A stretch of DNA of 45,773 bases from SIG78 sp045585955 (GCA_045585955.1 JAZMZK010000071.1:1-45773), one strand, 5' to 3'. Numbered from the stretch's first letter, positions 8,251-17,196 are shown. Notes: generated by a model from the letters alone, not told the origin. Made by a program: numbers and translations.

Positions 8251-9629
8251 GGCTCCACCTTGCTTAAGCCAACACTGTTGGAGCTTTTGAGGAAAATCGT
8301 CATGCCGGGCGTGCGAACTTTTTGCAAAGCATCAACAAGCACAGCCAACTGGCTGAAACATTCAGCATTTTTCAGCTGGATATTGCCGGTTTTCAGCGCT
8401 TCGGCAAAGCGTTTGCCCAACAGAAATATGCGGTAGTCATGCTCACCAAAAGTTTGGCTGACAAACTCCAGCACTTCCCGGTGGTAACTTATTTCATCAC
8501 TGCCCAACTCCAGCATATCGCCCAATACCAGCAGCAGCGGGGTGTTTTTGCTGCAATTTTCGGCGATTCCGGCAAGAGAACTTTTCATACTCTGGGGATT
8601 GGCGTTATAGGCATCATTTATCCAAGTGGTACCGTTCAATGTAACTGAATCCATCCGTTTGCCCGGCAAGGTGGTGTTGCTCAACCCCCGGGCAATGACT
8701 TCAATGTCAATACCCATATTAAATGCCAACGCAGCGGCGGCGGCGGCATTTTCCGCCTGATGCCGTCCGGTAAGACTCCACGCAAAAGTTACGCTTTTAT
8801 TGATTTTACGGAAAAAGAGCCGTACTTCAGAACCATTCAGCGAGCCGGAGAGGTATTCGGCTGAAACATCGGCATTTTTGCTGTTGCCGAAAGTCACATT
8901 CCTGAACTCTTTTGCCGCTGATTCTATAACACTTTTACCGGCACATTCTGCCGGATAAACTGCAATGTGATCCGCTCTGCTCATGCCGGAATACACTGCG
9001 GATTTCTCTTTTGCCACTCCTTCCAAAGACCCCAGATTTTCCAGATGGCAGGCGGCAATGGTGTTGATAACTGCGCCATCGGGCAGGGCGCAGTGGCTTA
9101 AAGGAGCGATCTCGCCGTGGTGGTTGGTGCCCATTTCGATTACTGCATAGCGGATTTTTCCGTTGAGCCGCAAAAGGTTTTGCGGTACACCGATTTGATT
9201 GTTGGTGTTGCCCAAAGTGTAAAGCACCGCTTCTGCACCAACTGCTTCGGTAAAAATTGCCCGGAGCATCTCTTTGACCGAGGTCTTGCCGACACTGCCG
9301 GTTACGGCGGCAACTTGCAAATCATTCATCCGCAAACGGTGATAGCGTGCTATATCCTGATAGGCTTTGGTAGTATCTTCAACTTCCAGCACCGGCAGAT
9401 TTCCGGGCGAAGAGTACCCTTGGGCTTTTAATGCAATGACCCCGGCGGGCAGCGATTTCAGAAAATCGTGACCGTTGAAGCGTTCGCCCACAATAGGTAT
9501 AAAGCACTCTCCGGCTTGAACGGTACGGCTGTCGGTATTGATGAGCCATGTTCCTCCCGGAACTGCGCCCAGCCATTTGCCGTTGACTGCCCGGGCTAAT
9601 TCAGCAGCGGTAAAGAGAGCTTTGCACAT
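8244..9629 (-). CDS. murF: UDP-N-acetylmuramoyl-tripeptide--D-alanyl-D-alanine ligase (MurF)
   Basis: A 461-residue Mur ligase that attaches D-Ala-D-Ala to the UDP-MurNAc-tripeptide. The N-terminal domain contains NTDSRTVQAGECFIPI, the ATP loop is GSVGKTS (111-117), followed by EMGTNHHGEI and later NDAYNANPQSMKSSL and LVLGDMLELG, all MurF signatures. The usual C-terminal 'LKGSR...E' motif is present in a divergent form (LKSSNSVGLSKVE). The start codon lies 2 bases after the stop of the upstream lipoprotein gene, so these genes form one operon (lipoprotein-murF-murE) read from the promoter at 10306-10334. Confidence 0.93.
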   Translation of the reverse strand: MCKALFTAAELARAVNGKWLGAVPGGTWLINTDSRTVQAGECFIPIVGERFNGHDFLKSLPAGVIALKAQGYSSPGNLPVLEVEDTTKAYQDIARYHRLRMNDLQVAAVTGSVGKTSVKEMLRAIFTEAVGAEAVLYTLGNTNNQIGVPQNLLRLNGKIRYAVIEMGTNHHGEIAPLSHCALPDGAVINTIAACHLENLGSLEGVAKEKSAVYSGMSRADHIAVYPAECAGKSVIESAAKEFRNVTFGNSKNADVSAEYLSGSLNGSEVRLFFRKINKSVTFAWSLTGRHQAENAAAAAALAFNMGIDIEVIARGLSNTTLPGKRMDSVTLNGTTWINDAYNANPQSMKSSLAGIAENCSKNTPLLLVLGDMLELGSDEISYHREVLEFVSQTFGEHDYRIFLLGKRFAEALKTGNIQLKNAECFSQLAVLVDALQKVRTPGMTIFLKSSNSVGLSKVEPC

Positions 9630-9631
9630 CT

Positions 9632-10264
9632 TCAGAAGTCCAATTTATCCAGCGAGCCGATCTGGCGTATCTTGTTTCCCCGGAAGATCAAACGGAAGAC
9701 GGTATCTTTATTTTTCCAGTAGAGCCAGCTCTGGTTGGTCAGTTTTGATGTGCGGCTCTGGGCAGGCGGCCCCAGCAGTACAAGTACGCTGTTGAGGTGC
9801 ATATTTTTTTCCAACTTACCGGCTTTTACTTTTGCAAGTTCGTTTTGCGGTACATTTTTGTAAATATCGCTTTCCGGAGCTATTGTCATAAACTGCCGGA
9901 TAAAATTCTCAATGGGGATCATGGTCAGATGCTGATCGTAGAAAATAGTATATTCTTTGCCGTCGGGCATGGTGCGGAACTTTATAGAGCCATCCACTAC
10001 TGAAACACTGCCCCAGATGTCGTAAGTACCCCGCTTGACTTCAATTGGTTCGATTTCGGTACCCGCCGGGATGAATTTGCCTTCCATGTAGTTCAAGGGA
10101 GAAATATTCCCCGCATCGGTATACCACAGGTGATAACTGGTGCGCAGTTTGCTGTTGACCGGCTGCTGCAAAACTTCTGATACATTTACTTTGCAGGCGC
10201 ATCCGCAGAAGGTCAATACACAAACCCCGGCAGCAATAATATTTTTGAAAAAAACGGACTTCAT
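9632..10264 (-). CDS. Putative lipoprotein with BamE/SmpA-like C-terminal segment
   Basis: A 210-residue exported protein. The N-terminus (MKSVFFKNIIAAGVCVLTFCGC) is a signal peptide with a plausible but non-ideal lipobox (LTFC or FCGC). The C-terminal about 60 residues (MHLNSVLVLLGPPAQS... SWLYWKNKDTVFRLIF) follow the BamE/SmpA pattern: start of a helix, LG-x-P, then aromatic W-Y beta strands. BamE is an outer-membrane assembly lipoprotein, but here the homology is only a pattern match and the middle region (about 40-145) is not recognised. AAGGAAAAG precedes the ATG. It heads the operon with murF and murE, so an envelope role is likely (inference). Confidence 0.6.
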   Translation of the reverse strand: MKSVFFKNIIAAGVCVLTFCGCACKVNVSEVLQQPVNSKLRTSYHLWYTDAGNISPLNYMEGKFIPAGTEIEPIEVKRGTYDIWGSVSVVDGSIKFRTMPDGKEYTIFYDQHLTMIPIENFIRQFMTIAPESDIYKNVPQNELAKVKAGKLEKNMHLNSVLVLLGPPAQSRTSKLTNQSWLYWKNKDTVFRLIFRGNKIRQIGSLDKLDF

Positions 10265-10305
10265 AGCTTTTCCTTTGATTTTTCTTATAAAAAGTAATAT
10301 AAATG

Positions 10306-10334
10306 AATTTACACTCTATATTGAAAATTGACAA
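10306..10334 (-). promoter_or_regulatory. Promoter of the lipoprotein-murF-murE operon
   Basis: On the minus strand: TTGTCA (10334-10329), 17 bp, TAAATT (10311-10306). The -35 box overlaps the -35 box of the plus-strand promoter at 10328. Confidence 0.5.
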
Positions 10335-10356
10335 ATCTTTTAAGCTGTGTTATCTT
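10328..10356 (+). promoter_or_regulatory. Promoter of the small basic lipoprotein gene
   Basis: TTGACA, 17 bp, TATCTT; predicted start near 10363, about 33 bases before the ATG at 10396. Confidence 0.7.
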
Positions 10357-10395
10357 AAAAAAAGCGAATTTTTATTTAATAGAGGTGATTTTTTT

Positions 10396-10860
10396 ATGGA
10401 CAGATTTATTGTATTGCTGTTGGTCTGCATGGTTTTTGCCGGCGGCTGCCGCCGTTATAACCCCGATGAATTGCCGGAGGTTGAACCACTGCCCGGCGAA
10501 CAGCCCGCACGGATAAAACTTAATGTGAATATTGATGACAACTCTTCGGCTCAACAGAAAAGCACTCCCAAAAAGAAGCAATCCAAGCCGGAGAAAAAAA
10601 ATAAGCAAGCAGCGATCAAACCCGGTCAGGCGATATTATCTCCCAATACCAGGCATAAAATGGAAAAGCGGCAGCCCCGTCGCCGGAGCCGGGAAATCGT
10701 ACCCACCAGTGTGGGGATCATTGATGGGGAACTCAACAGTGTTGAGCAATCCTATTTGCGGGAAGTCCGTGCCCGCCGGGAGCAGCAAGTCCGTACCAGT
10801 GAACAGCAGGTATTCGGCTCTTTTTCTCCCGGCAATATCTTCAAAGCTCCGGCCGATTGA
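10396..10860 (+). CDS. Small basic predicted lipoprotein, unknown function
   Basis: A 154-residue protein that I do not recognise. It starts with a short signal peptide (MDRFIVLLLVCMVFAGG) and a lipobox-like AGGC, then an acidic/proline stretch (ELPEVEPLPGEQP), a Lys/Gln-rich low-complexity part (about 48-75) and an Arg-rich C-terminal half with a predicted helical YLREVRARREQQVRTSEQQ. The start at 10396 is chosen over an in-frame ATG at 10303 because AGAGGTGA stands 8-9 bases upstream, because it yields the signal peptide, and because 10303 lies upstream of the promoter. The basic composition suggests binding to an anionic surface polymer or peptidoglycan (inference). It ends 1 base from the convergent stop at 10862. 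Confidence 0.7.
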   Translation: MDRFIVLLLVCMVFAGGCRRYNPDELPEVEPLPGEQPARIKLNVNIDDNSSAQQKSTPKKKQSKPEKKNKQAAIKPGQAILSPNTRHKMEKRQPRRRSREIVPTSVGIIDGELNSVEQSYLREVRARREQQVRTSEQQVFGSFSPGNIFKAPAD

Positions 10861-10861
10861 G

Positions 10862-12961
10862 TCAACACTTTGTTAAATACCAGAGCGCCGCTCCGGCTGT
10901 CAGTAATATAATGATCACCGGCAGCACAAAGAGCAGTGTCCTCTGCTTTTTCGGAGTTTTGCAAATCTTGAATTGAGTATGTTCAGGGTATTCCGTACTG
11001 CGGGTGAAAATGCCCGATACATACATATTGAGCCGCATATGCAAATTGATTGCCCAGCCTCCCGCTTCCAGAAAAAGTGTCAGGTTGCGTTTCCGCAGCT
11101 TGAGGAAAGCAAAAATAGCAGTCGGTACCATGAATATACTTATTAAAACCACTATCCAGATAAGGATCACATAAAACGGCAACGCCGAAATCGCCGTAAT
11201 TGCACTGGTGATAGATTTAAGTACAAAACTCAACCCCGCACCCAAAGCAGCTAAACTCAAGCCGCCAGCGAGCAGCATCATGGAGCCGTTGTTCATAAAC
11301 TTCTGGGCAGTCGGTATGGGGGGAGGAGCCGGCGCAGCGGGGGGCATCTTGCCTTGTTCGATGGCTTTGGCAAGCTGTTTTTCGGTGCTGGAAAAGTCGG
11401 TCAGCTTCTGGATTTTATCGCTGACTGCTTCCGAAAGCCGCCGGAACGGGGCAAAAAGCGTTTGCCCGAAAGAGATTGGCCCTTCCACCAGATCGATCAC
11501 TTTACCGTTGTAGGTAATGTTGTCGTTATCAATAAAGAATGCCGGTTTGCCCACATAAATTCTTGCCAGCGAACCGCCGGTTATTGCCACGGCAACTTTG
11601 CGTTTGATGGGCACTTTGCCGCTGGAAACAACATCCAGATAGAGCAGACACATATTGGAACGGGCAGCGATTTTTTTGTGCGAGGGTATATCGTCGATCC
11701 AGACCGCCAGATTGTAGCTTTTGCCATCCATGATCAGTCTGCCCGCCTGAAGCATGCTTCTTTGATCGCAGTCAAAGAAATTTTTTAAGCTGACAAAATT
11801 GTTGACAAATTCCAGCATATACCGGCAATACAACAACAGCCGTTCCAGCTTTTTCAGGTTGTCGACCACGCTGCCGATAGCTTTATCTTCATTGAAAAGT
11901 TTGCGTAAAAAGTCTATTTCGCTGCCCGCAAGGTATTGCTCAAGTTTTTCTTTGCCCAGCTGACCGGCAAGGTCGCCTTGAGCTTTGGCAAGGTAGTCTA
12001 TATAAGGAGCAAAGTCAGTTTTCAACTCTTTCCACTCATCAGCCGTAATGCTCTGAAGCTCAAACGCAGTGGTAAATGCTTCGATTTTATCCTGATAGAA
12101 CGGGTTGGTACTGCCCGCTAAATCCAATACTGCTTCTGCCGACGGCATGGCAAGAGGGGCGGCACTTAAAATGGCGTCGATTTTTGCACTGTCCTGCAAA
12201 TCAAGTTCCGGCAATGCCGCCGGGTTGAGGGAAAATCTTGCCGCATGAGCCGGATCGACCTTGATAAGTTCGCAAAAGCGGAAATATTCGTCGATTTTAC
12301 CGGCAAGAGCTTTGAATGCCGGGTAATAACCCACCGGGTCTTTTTCCCGGAAAAGCGGTTTTTCAGCCGTGTGTGCCCACTCTATAAAACTTGCGGCATC
12401 CACGGCAAATTTTTCCAACGCCGGAGAAGTGAGGTTGTCCGGAGTATTCAAGAGCTTTGTCAGGTCATTATAAAACGCCAACGCTGCTGCATCTGTTACT
12501 GCTTTGCTGCGGAGAATACCATCGCCTGCCAGCGGTCCGGCACTGACTGCCGCAAGTTTGGTGCGGATACCTTTGAGGTTGAGCATTTTATCTTCGCTCA
12601 AAAGTTCGGCAGAATATTTATTGACAAAATCGGTCAACACTGCTCCTTCGGGCGTTTCGCTGTTCAAGGCTTCCAGTGGCAAAGTATCGCAGGCTTTATC
12701 AAGTATTTTTATATCTTTAAGCAACGATTCAAGCCATTTGATGGCAGATTTCACTTCGTCCACCCGCACCATGCCGTTGCCGTCTTCATCCAGAGCCTTG
12801 AACAGCGCCGGATCGCCGTTCAAGCTGGCAACCGGTACGGAAAGTGCCGCCCAGGCGGTGGGGTCAAGGTTCAATATCTTGTGCAAATCAGCCGCACAGC
12901 AGGCCCGGAACTGGAAACTTCCGCCGATATTTTCAAAGATCACCCGGTCTTTTTTATTCAT
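10862..12961 (-). CDS. Large membrane-anchored EF-hand protein of unknown function
   Basis: A 699-residue protein. A textbook EF-hand loop is at residues 58-69 (D-E-D-G-N-G-M-V-R-V-D-E, with Asp/Asp/Asn at positions 1, 3 and 5 and Glu at 12), so calcium binding is likely. The long middle part (about 80-540) is mostly helical and charged, without a family I recognise. Towards the C-terminus, after a proline/alanine-rich spacer (PPAAPAPPPIP), are three hydrophobic segments (about 565-590, 592-622 and 672-692), the last very close to the C-terminus. The start at 12961 is preferred over 13054 because the longer form runs through the promoter and adds an AT-rich unstructured leader. It has no signal peptide, so the EF-hand part is probably cytoplasmic. 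Confidence 0.75.
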   Translation of the reverse strand: MNKKDRVIFENIGGSFQFRACCAADLHKILNLDPTAWAALSVPVASLNGDPALFKALDEDGNGMVRVDEVKSAIKWLESLLKDIKILDKACDTLPLEALNSETPEGAVLTDFVNKYSAELLSEDKMLNLKGIRTKLAAVSAGPLAGDGILRSKAVTDAAALAFYNDLTKLLNTPDNLTSPALEKFAVDAASFIEWAHTAEKPLFREKDPVGYYPAFKALAGKIDEYFRFCELIKVDPAHAARFSLNPAALPELDLQDSAKIDAILSAAPLAMPSAEAVLDLAGSTNPFYQDKIEAFTTAFELQSITADEWKELKTDFAPYIDYLAKAQGDLAGQLGKEKLEQYLAGSEIDFLRKLFNEDKAIGSVVDNLKKLERLLLYCRYMLEFVNNFVSLKNFFDCDQRSMLQAGRLIMDGKSYNLAVWIDDIPSHKKIAARSNMCLLYLDVVSSGKVPIKRKVAVAITGGSLARIYVGKPAFFIDNDNITYNGKVIDLVEGPISFGQTLFAPFRRLSEAVSDKIQKLTDFSSTEKQLAKAIEQGKMPPAAPAPPPIPTAQKFMNNGSMMLLAGGLSLAALGAGLSFVLKSITSAITAISALPFYVILIWIVVLISIFMVPTAIFAFLKLRKRNLTLFLEAGGWAINLHMRLNMYVSGIFTRSTEYPEHTQFKICKTPKKQRTLLFVLPVIIILLTAGAALWYLTKC

Positions 12962-13003
12962 AAATATACCACTTTGTTGTTTTTTTAGTATTTGTTTTGA
13001 GTA

Positions 13004-13031
13004 AATATAACTCAAGAAATGCTTTTTACAA
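13004..13031 (-). promoter_or_regulatory. Promoter of the EF-hand protein gene
   Basis: Minus strand: TTGTAA (13031-13026), 16 bp, TATATT (13009-13004). The -10 box lies inside the small palindrome GAGT-N7-ACTC. Confidence 0.5.
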
Positions 13032-13037
13032 CTCTTT

Positions 13038-13067
13038 TTGACTTGCAACTTCAATTAAAAATATTAT
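13038..13067 (+). promoter_or_regulatory. Promoter of the DUF523/DUF1722 gene
   Basis: TTGACT, 18 bp, TATTAT, followed by an AT-rich stretch; the predicted start is about 38 bases before the ATG at 13112. Confidence 0.5.
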
Positions 13068-13111
13068 ATTATATCAAATTTTCAATAAATAAACATCTTT
13101 TCAGGAGGCTT

Positions 13112-14005
13112 ATGAAACCTATCCGGCTGATTGTCAGCAGTTGTCTTTTGGGCGAGGCAGTGCGTTATGACGGCAAAAGCAAACCTGTGAATTATGTGTG
13201 CAATAATCTTGCCAGAGCATTTGAACTGGTGGGCGTTTGCCCGGAATTTGAATCCGGTCTGGGATTGCCCCGGGAGGCTATGAAACTTTGTTCTAATGCT
13301 CAAGCTCCCGAACTGCGTGGTGTGGTCAGCAATAAAGATTGCACCGGCTATTTGCGCTCCTGGCTGGAAAAACGCATGGTGGAGATCGCTTCTATGGAAC
13401 CGGCGGGCTTTGTTTTGAAAAGCAACTCTCCTTCCTGCGGACTTTATCCGGTGGCGGTCAAAGGTTGTGCCGAACCGGGAGCCGGACTTTTTGCGGCGTG
13501 TGTAAGTGCGGCATTTCCGGAGCTTGCCATTGCCAGCGATAAACAGCTGGAAGAGCGTTTCGGCCGTCAGAAGTTTCTGGATAAACTTTTGCTGATGACC
13601 CGCTTCCGGGAGTTGGTATCGCATCCGGAAGGTGTGGAAATACTGCCGGATTTTCATGTGGATCTCAAACTTTGTGCCATGAGCCACGCCCCCGGCAGAA
13701 TGGCGGAATTGGAAAAATTTGCCCGCCGGGGCGATTGGGGCACCTACGAGCGGAAACTTGCTGTGGTGCTGGATGCTGAACCCGAACAGAGCAAACACAA
13801 CAATGTCTGGCGGCACTTGCAGAGTGTGCTTATGGCGCGTTCCGACGATTATGAACGCACGGCTTTACTGCGGAGTTTCCGGGAGTTTGAACAGGGCGAG
13901 CTGGATTTCAAAGCTATGCTCATGCTGCTGCGTATCGGGGTGGAAAAGTATGCTCCCGAATACCAGAGTCAATTCTACTGGCGGATGCTCGACCCGCTGT
14001 ATTAA
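13112..14005 (+). CDS. DUF523 and DUF1722 domain protein (YbgA-like)
   Basis: A 297-residue cytoplasmic protein. The N-terminal DUF523 part begins IVSSCLLGEAVRYDGKSK and contains LKSNSPSCGL, both conserved in that family; conserved cysteines suggest metal or thiol chemistry. The C-terminal DUF1722 part (about 170-290) contains VDLKLCAMSHAPGRM and the long helical QFYWRMLDP end. Fused DUF523-DUF1722 proteins occur in many bacteria; no confirmed enzymatic reaction is known to me. The start at 13112 is fixed by AGGAGG at 13103-13108. It is 36 bases upstream of proA and probably cotranscribed, with no obvious functional link. Confidence 0.85.
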   Translation: MKPIRLIVSSCLLGEAVRYDGKSKPVNYVCNNLARAFELVGVCPEFESGLGLPREAMKLCSNAQAPELRGVVSNKDCTGYLRSWLEKRMVEIASMEPAGFVLKSNSPSCGLYPVAVKGCAEPGAGLFAACVSAAFPELAIASDKQLEERFGRQKFLDKLLLMTRFRELVSHPEGVEILPDFHVDLKLCAMSHAPGRMAELEKFARRGDWGTYERKLAVVLDAEPEQSKHNNVWRHLQSVLMARSDDYERTALLRSFREFEQGELDFKAMLMLLRIGVEKYAPEYQSQFYWRMLDPLY

Positions 14006-14041
14006 ATGGTTTTGTTCTGATAACCCAATGGAGTTTTTACA

Positions 14042-15283
14042 ATGTCTGTGATCGAAGATATGGCACGCCGTGCCAGAGTTGCCGCTCAAACTTTGCGTAC
14101 CCTTTCCCCTGCCTGCCGGGCTGATGCGCTTAACCGCATGGCGGGCAAACTTATTGCCTGCAAGGAAGAAGTGCTGAAAGCCAACGCTGCTGATCTTGCC
14201 GATGCTGCGGGACTTTCTGAAGCTTTCCGCAAACGGCTTACGGTAGATGAAAAAGTTTTTGATTATATGGTCAAACGCTTGAACGAAGCCGCCGCCTTGC
14301 CCGACCCGGTAGGCGAAATCCTTGAAGAACGCACGATGCCCAGCGGTTTGCTGGTGCAAAGGGTGGCAGTGCCCATTGGCGTACTTGCCATGATTTACGA
14401 AGCCCGACCCAATGTAACGACCGATGCCGCTGCCGTAGCACTGAAAAGCGGCAATGCTGTGATCCTCAAAGGCGGTTCGGAATCTTTAAGAACCAATCTG
14501 GTGCTGGCGGAAGCCATGCGTTCCGCCGCCCGGGAAGCCGGATTGCCGGAAGATGCCATCCAGCTGGTTGCCAGCACCGACCGGGCGGATGTAGCTGAAT
14601 TGCTCAAGCAGGATAAGTATATAGATCTGGTGATCCCCCGGGGCGGCAAAAGTTTGATCAAAGCCATTGCCGAAGGTACCAGAATACCGGTGCTCAAACA
14701 CTACGACGGTATTTGCCACTTGTATATTGCTTGCGATGCCGACGAAAAAATGGCAGTTGATCTGGTGGTAAACTCCAAGTGCCAGAATGTGGCAGTCTGC
14801 AACGCTTTGGAAACGCTGTTGATCGACCGCAAGGTTTCCGATGGGTTGATGCAGAAAATCGTGGATGCGCTTAAAGAAAAAAGTGTGGAAGTCCGGGGCT
14901 GCGAAGAACTTTGCCGCCGAACCACCGGCTGTGTTGCCGCAACGGAAGATGATTGGGATACTGAATATCTGGGAAGAATACTTTCTGTACGCGTTGTTGA
15001 CAATATAAAAGAAGCCATGGAGCATATTGCCGAACATGGTTCCGGGCATACCGACGGTATTATTACAACTTCGCAAGCGTTGGCTGACGAATTTATTGCC
15101 AATGTGGATTCCGCTTCGGTGCTGGTCAACGCCTCCACCCGGCTTTCCGGCGGCGGCGATTACGGGTTGGGTGCCGTGGTCGGCATTTCCACTGACCGGC
15201 TCCACGCCCGGGGACCTGTGGGCCCCACTGAACTTTGCACCTACAAGTGGGTGGCAAAAGGCAACGGCCAGCTGCGTAACTGA
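14042..15283 (+). CDS. proA: Glutamate-5-semialdehyde dehydrogenase (gamma-glutamyl phosphate reductase)
   Basis: A 413-residue member of the aldehyde dehydrogenase fold that reduces gamma-glutamyl phosphate to glutamate semialdehyde with NADPH, the second step of proline synthesis. Signatures: IYEARPNVTTDAAA (about 119-132), LKGGSESLRTN, IPRGGKSLI, GICHLYI, and the catalytic cysteine C253 in QNVAVCNALETLL; the C-terminal RGPVGPTELCTYKWV is also typical. Length matches the family. GGAG stands 8 bases before the ATG. proB is not in the window. Confidence 0.95.
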   Translation: MSVIEDMARRARVAAQTLRTLSPACRADALNRMAGKLIACKEEVLKANAADLADAAGLSEAFRKRLTVDEKVFDYMVKRLNEAAALPDPVGEILEERTMPSGLLVQRVAVPIGVLAMIYEARPNVTTDAAAVALKSGNAVILKGGSESLRTNLVLAEAMRSAAREAGLPEDAIQLVASTDRADVAELLKQDKYIDLVIPRGGKSLIKAIAEGTRIPVLKHYDGICHLYIACDADEKMAVDLVVNSKCQNVAVCNALETLLIDRKVSDGLMQKIVDALKEKSVEVRGCEELCRRTTGCVAATEDDWDTEYLGRILSVRVVDNIKEAMEHIAEHGSGHTDGIITTSQALADEFIANVDSASVLVNASTRLSGGGDYGLGAVVGISTDRLHARGPVGPTELCTYKWVAKGNGQLRN

Positions 15284-15310
15284 CCGTTGGTCTGGTAAAA
15301 AATAGCTCCT

Positions 15311-16234
15311 TTACAGCTCTTTAACGGCTTGGATCAAACCAGCTGCGTAAATTTTCATGCCTTCATCGTTGGGGTGCAAGCCGTCAACATACAAATCGTC
15401 ACGGTTGGCGGGGTAGAACTTGTCGCCGTCAAGGAGTTTGACTTTGGGGTATTTGGCGGCTTCTTCCCGGACGATGTTGCTGTAAAACTGGCGGCGGGAT
15501 TCAAACTCATTCGTGGTCGGTATCGGGCTGATGATGATGGCCTTTCCAGCGAAATTGCTCATAGTGGCAAGGATTTTAGCCGTGGAGTTGCGGAAATAGT
15601 CCAAATCCACTTTCTGGGCGGCATCGTTGGCGCCGAATCCCACAACTATAACATCGTCTTTACTGTCGCCGAATTCCAAGGTAGCCTCCACAGTGGGAAA
15701 TTCCATCTTGGCGCCGCCAACAGAGGTGTTGTGCAAGATCATATCCAGCTCTTTAGCGGCAATCACCACCGAGGCTTTCGCCGGGCTGGAACAGGTCATG
15801 CCCTGCAAGATACTGTCGCCGCAAATCAGGAGTTTGGGGCGATTGTCAGCAACCGGGAGAACCTGGGCATTGTCATCGACTTTGACATCGAATTTATTCA
15901 AAACAGCCAGATGTGGCAAATAAATGGTTACGACTTTTTTACCGGGAGCCAAATTCATGGTGTGAGTTCCGGCTCCGTCAAAGGTGGTGATCATATCAGC
16001 AACTTCCACATCAGTAGAAAATACCTGCCGGGCCGGTTCGCCGAATTCAACAGTAATTTGCAGATTTTCCGAATCCGTTTCAAACACGATCGTCATGCCG
16101 GAGGCACAGGCGGCACGGATCTTCCAATTTTCGGTAACGCTGTAAAAATCCAACAGCTGTTGGTTCATGCGGACAAAAGGTTTGCAGGCTCCCCGGAAAA
16201 ATTCCGGAGCATCGGTAAGATTTATTTTTTTCAT
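15311..16234 (-). CDS. SGNH/GDSL-family hydrolase, probable carbohydrate esterase
   Basis: A 307-residue protein. Residues about 1-125 form a beta-rich domain resembling the jelly-roll found ahead of the catalytic domain in acetyl-esterases (inference). The SGNH domain follows: block I ICGDSILQG with catalytic S141, block III GFGANDAA, and block V DGLHPND with D284 and H287. There is no signal peptide, so it acts in the cytoplasm, probably deacylating imported glycan fragments. AGGAAAA precedes the start. It is convergent with proA, with 27 bases between the stops and no clear terminator. Confidence 0.85.
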   Translation of the reverse strand: MKKINLTDAPEFFRGACKPFVRMNQQLLDFYSVTENWKIRAACASGMTIVFETDSENLQITVEFGEPARQVFSTDVEVADMITTFDGAGTHTMNLAPGKKVVTIYLPHLAVLNKFDVKVDDNAQVLPVADNRPKLLICGDSILQGMTCSSPAKASVVIAAKELDMILHNTSVGGAKMEFPTVEATLEFGDSKDDVIVVGFGANDAAQKVDLDYFRNSTAKILATMSNFAGKAIIISPIPTTNEFESRRQFYSNIVREEAAKYPKVKLLDGDKFYPANRDDLYVDGLHPNDEGMKIYAAGLIQAVKEL

Positions 16235-16275
16235 AATAAAAATTTTTCCTGTGTTTGTTGTCTGTTATAGGTTAT

Positions 16276-16304
16276 ACTATACCTTGAATTTGATCCATTG
16301 CCAA
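16276..16304 (-). promoter_or_regulatory. Promoter of the SGNH hydrolase gene
   Basis: Minus strand: TTGGCA (16304-16299), 17 bp, TATAGT (16281-16276). Confidence 0.6.
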
Positions 16305-16322
16305 ATATTTGAAGCTATTTAC

Positions 16323-16351
16323 TTGCTTTTTAGTGCGGTAGAGGGTATATT
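16323..16351 (+). promoter_or_regulatory. Promoter of the alpha/beta hydrolase gene
   Basis: TTGCTT, 17 bp, TATATT; the predicted start is about 35 bases before the ATG at 16393. Confidence 0.5.
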
Positions 16352-16392
16352 GAAAACACACAAATATTTTTTTAGCGAAAGAAGTTTTTACA

Positions 16393-17196
16393 ATGTATCC
16401 GTTTAAAAGTTACTTTTTGGATAAGCCGCTGGTCAAAGGGCGGATTTTTGATGTTTTTGAACCTGCCGATGGCGTGGAAGTAAAAGATGTGGCGATCTTT
16501 TTTGTGCATGGCGGCGGCTGGCACTCCGGCTCCCGGGCAGGTTTCTATGAAATCATGGAGGCTTTCGGTCGCCTTGGTTATATAACCTGCACTACCGATT
16601 ATAGGCTGACAGTCAACGGCTTTGAACAGCTTGCCGATATCCGGGAATCATTTGATTGCTTTGTGGAGATACTCAAAAAACGCAATCACTCCTGCCGGAT
16701 CGCTGTGCACGGCTCTTCGGCGGGGGCACATCTGGCAAGTCTGCTTTGCTGCGCCAGACCCGGTGAGTGCGGCGAAAAGGTGGAAAAACTCAAATATCCG
16801 GAAGTGCGCCCGGAAATGGCGTTTTTTCAGGCTACGCCCCATAACTTCAAACATTGGGAAGGTATGATGCCGCCATTCTGGAATCAGATGCAAAGTGTTG
16901 CCGGGGTAAAGTTCGATGAAAATCCTGAACCCTACGAGCGGCTGTCCATGGAAAACTTTATCCGGGCAGATAACCCGAAAATCTTTTTTATGGAAGCTGA
17001 ACTTGAACACCTTTTCCCATCAGAACATACGCTGGAAATCGCACGGAAACATCGGGCGATGAACATTGCCAGCCAGTGGAAAGTTTATGCCAAGGTTGAA
17101 CACGGATTTTTCCATGAATTAAAGCGGAAAATGCAGCTTGAAGCCTTTGAAGATATATGCAAGTTTCTGGAAGGAAAACTGCATACTGATTTTTAA
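16393..17196 (+). CDS. Alpha/beta hydrolase (HGGGW, BD-FAE/hormone-sensitive-lipase-like)
   Basis: A 267-residue cytoplasmic hydrolase. The oxyanion-hole motif HGGGW is at 39-43 and the nucleophile elbow GSSAG at 107-111 (S109). A C-terminal EHGFFHE carries the likely catalytic histidine, and the segment EAELEHLFPSEHT probably carries the acid. This layout fits small carboxylesterases such as feruloyl/acetyl-xylan esterase-like enzymes or kynurenine-formamidase-like enzymes; the substrate is not readable. GAAAGAAG precedes the start. It is monocistronic, with its own promoter and terminator, and stands back to back with the SGNH esterase. Confidence 0.8.
   Translation: MYPFKSYFLDKPLVKGRIFDVFEPADGVEVKDVAIFFVHGGGWHSGSRAGFYEIMEAFGRLGYITCTTDYRLTVNGFEQLADIRESFDCFVEILKKRNHSCRIAVHGSSAGAHLASLLCCARPGECGEKVEKLKYPEVRPEMAFFQATPHNFKHWEGMMPPFWNQMQSVAGVKFDENPEPYERLSMENFIRADNPKIFFMEAELEHLFPSEHTLEIARKHRAMNIASQWKVYAKVEHGFFHELKRKMQLEAFEDICKFLEGKLHTDF

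Noticed and set aside
12962..13054. N-terminal extension of the EF-hand protein to 13054
   Set aside because: It would run through the promoter and adds a Lys/Tyr-rich stretch absent from the plausible domain; 12961 is a better start.
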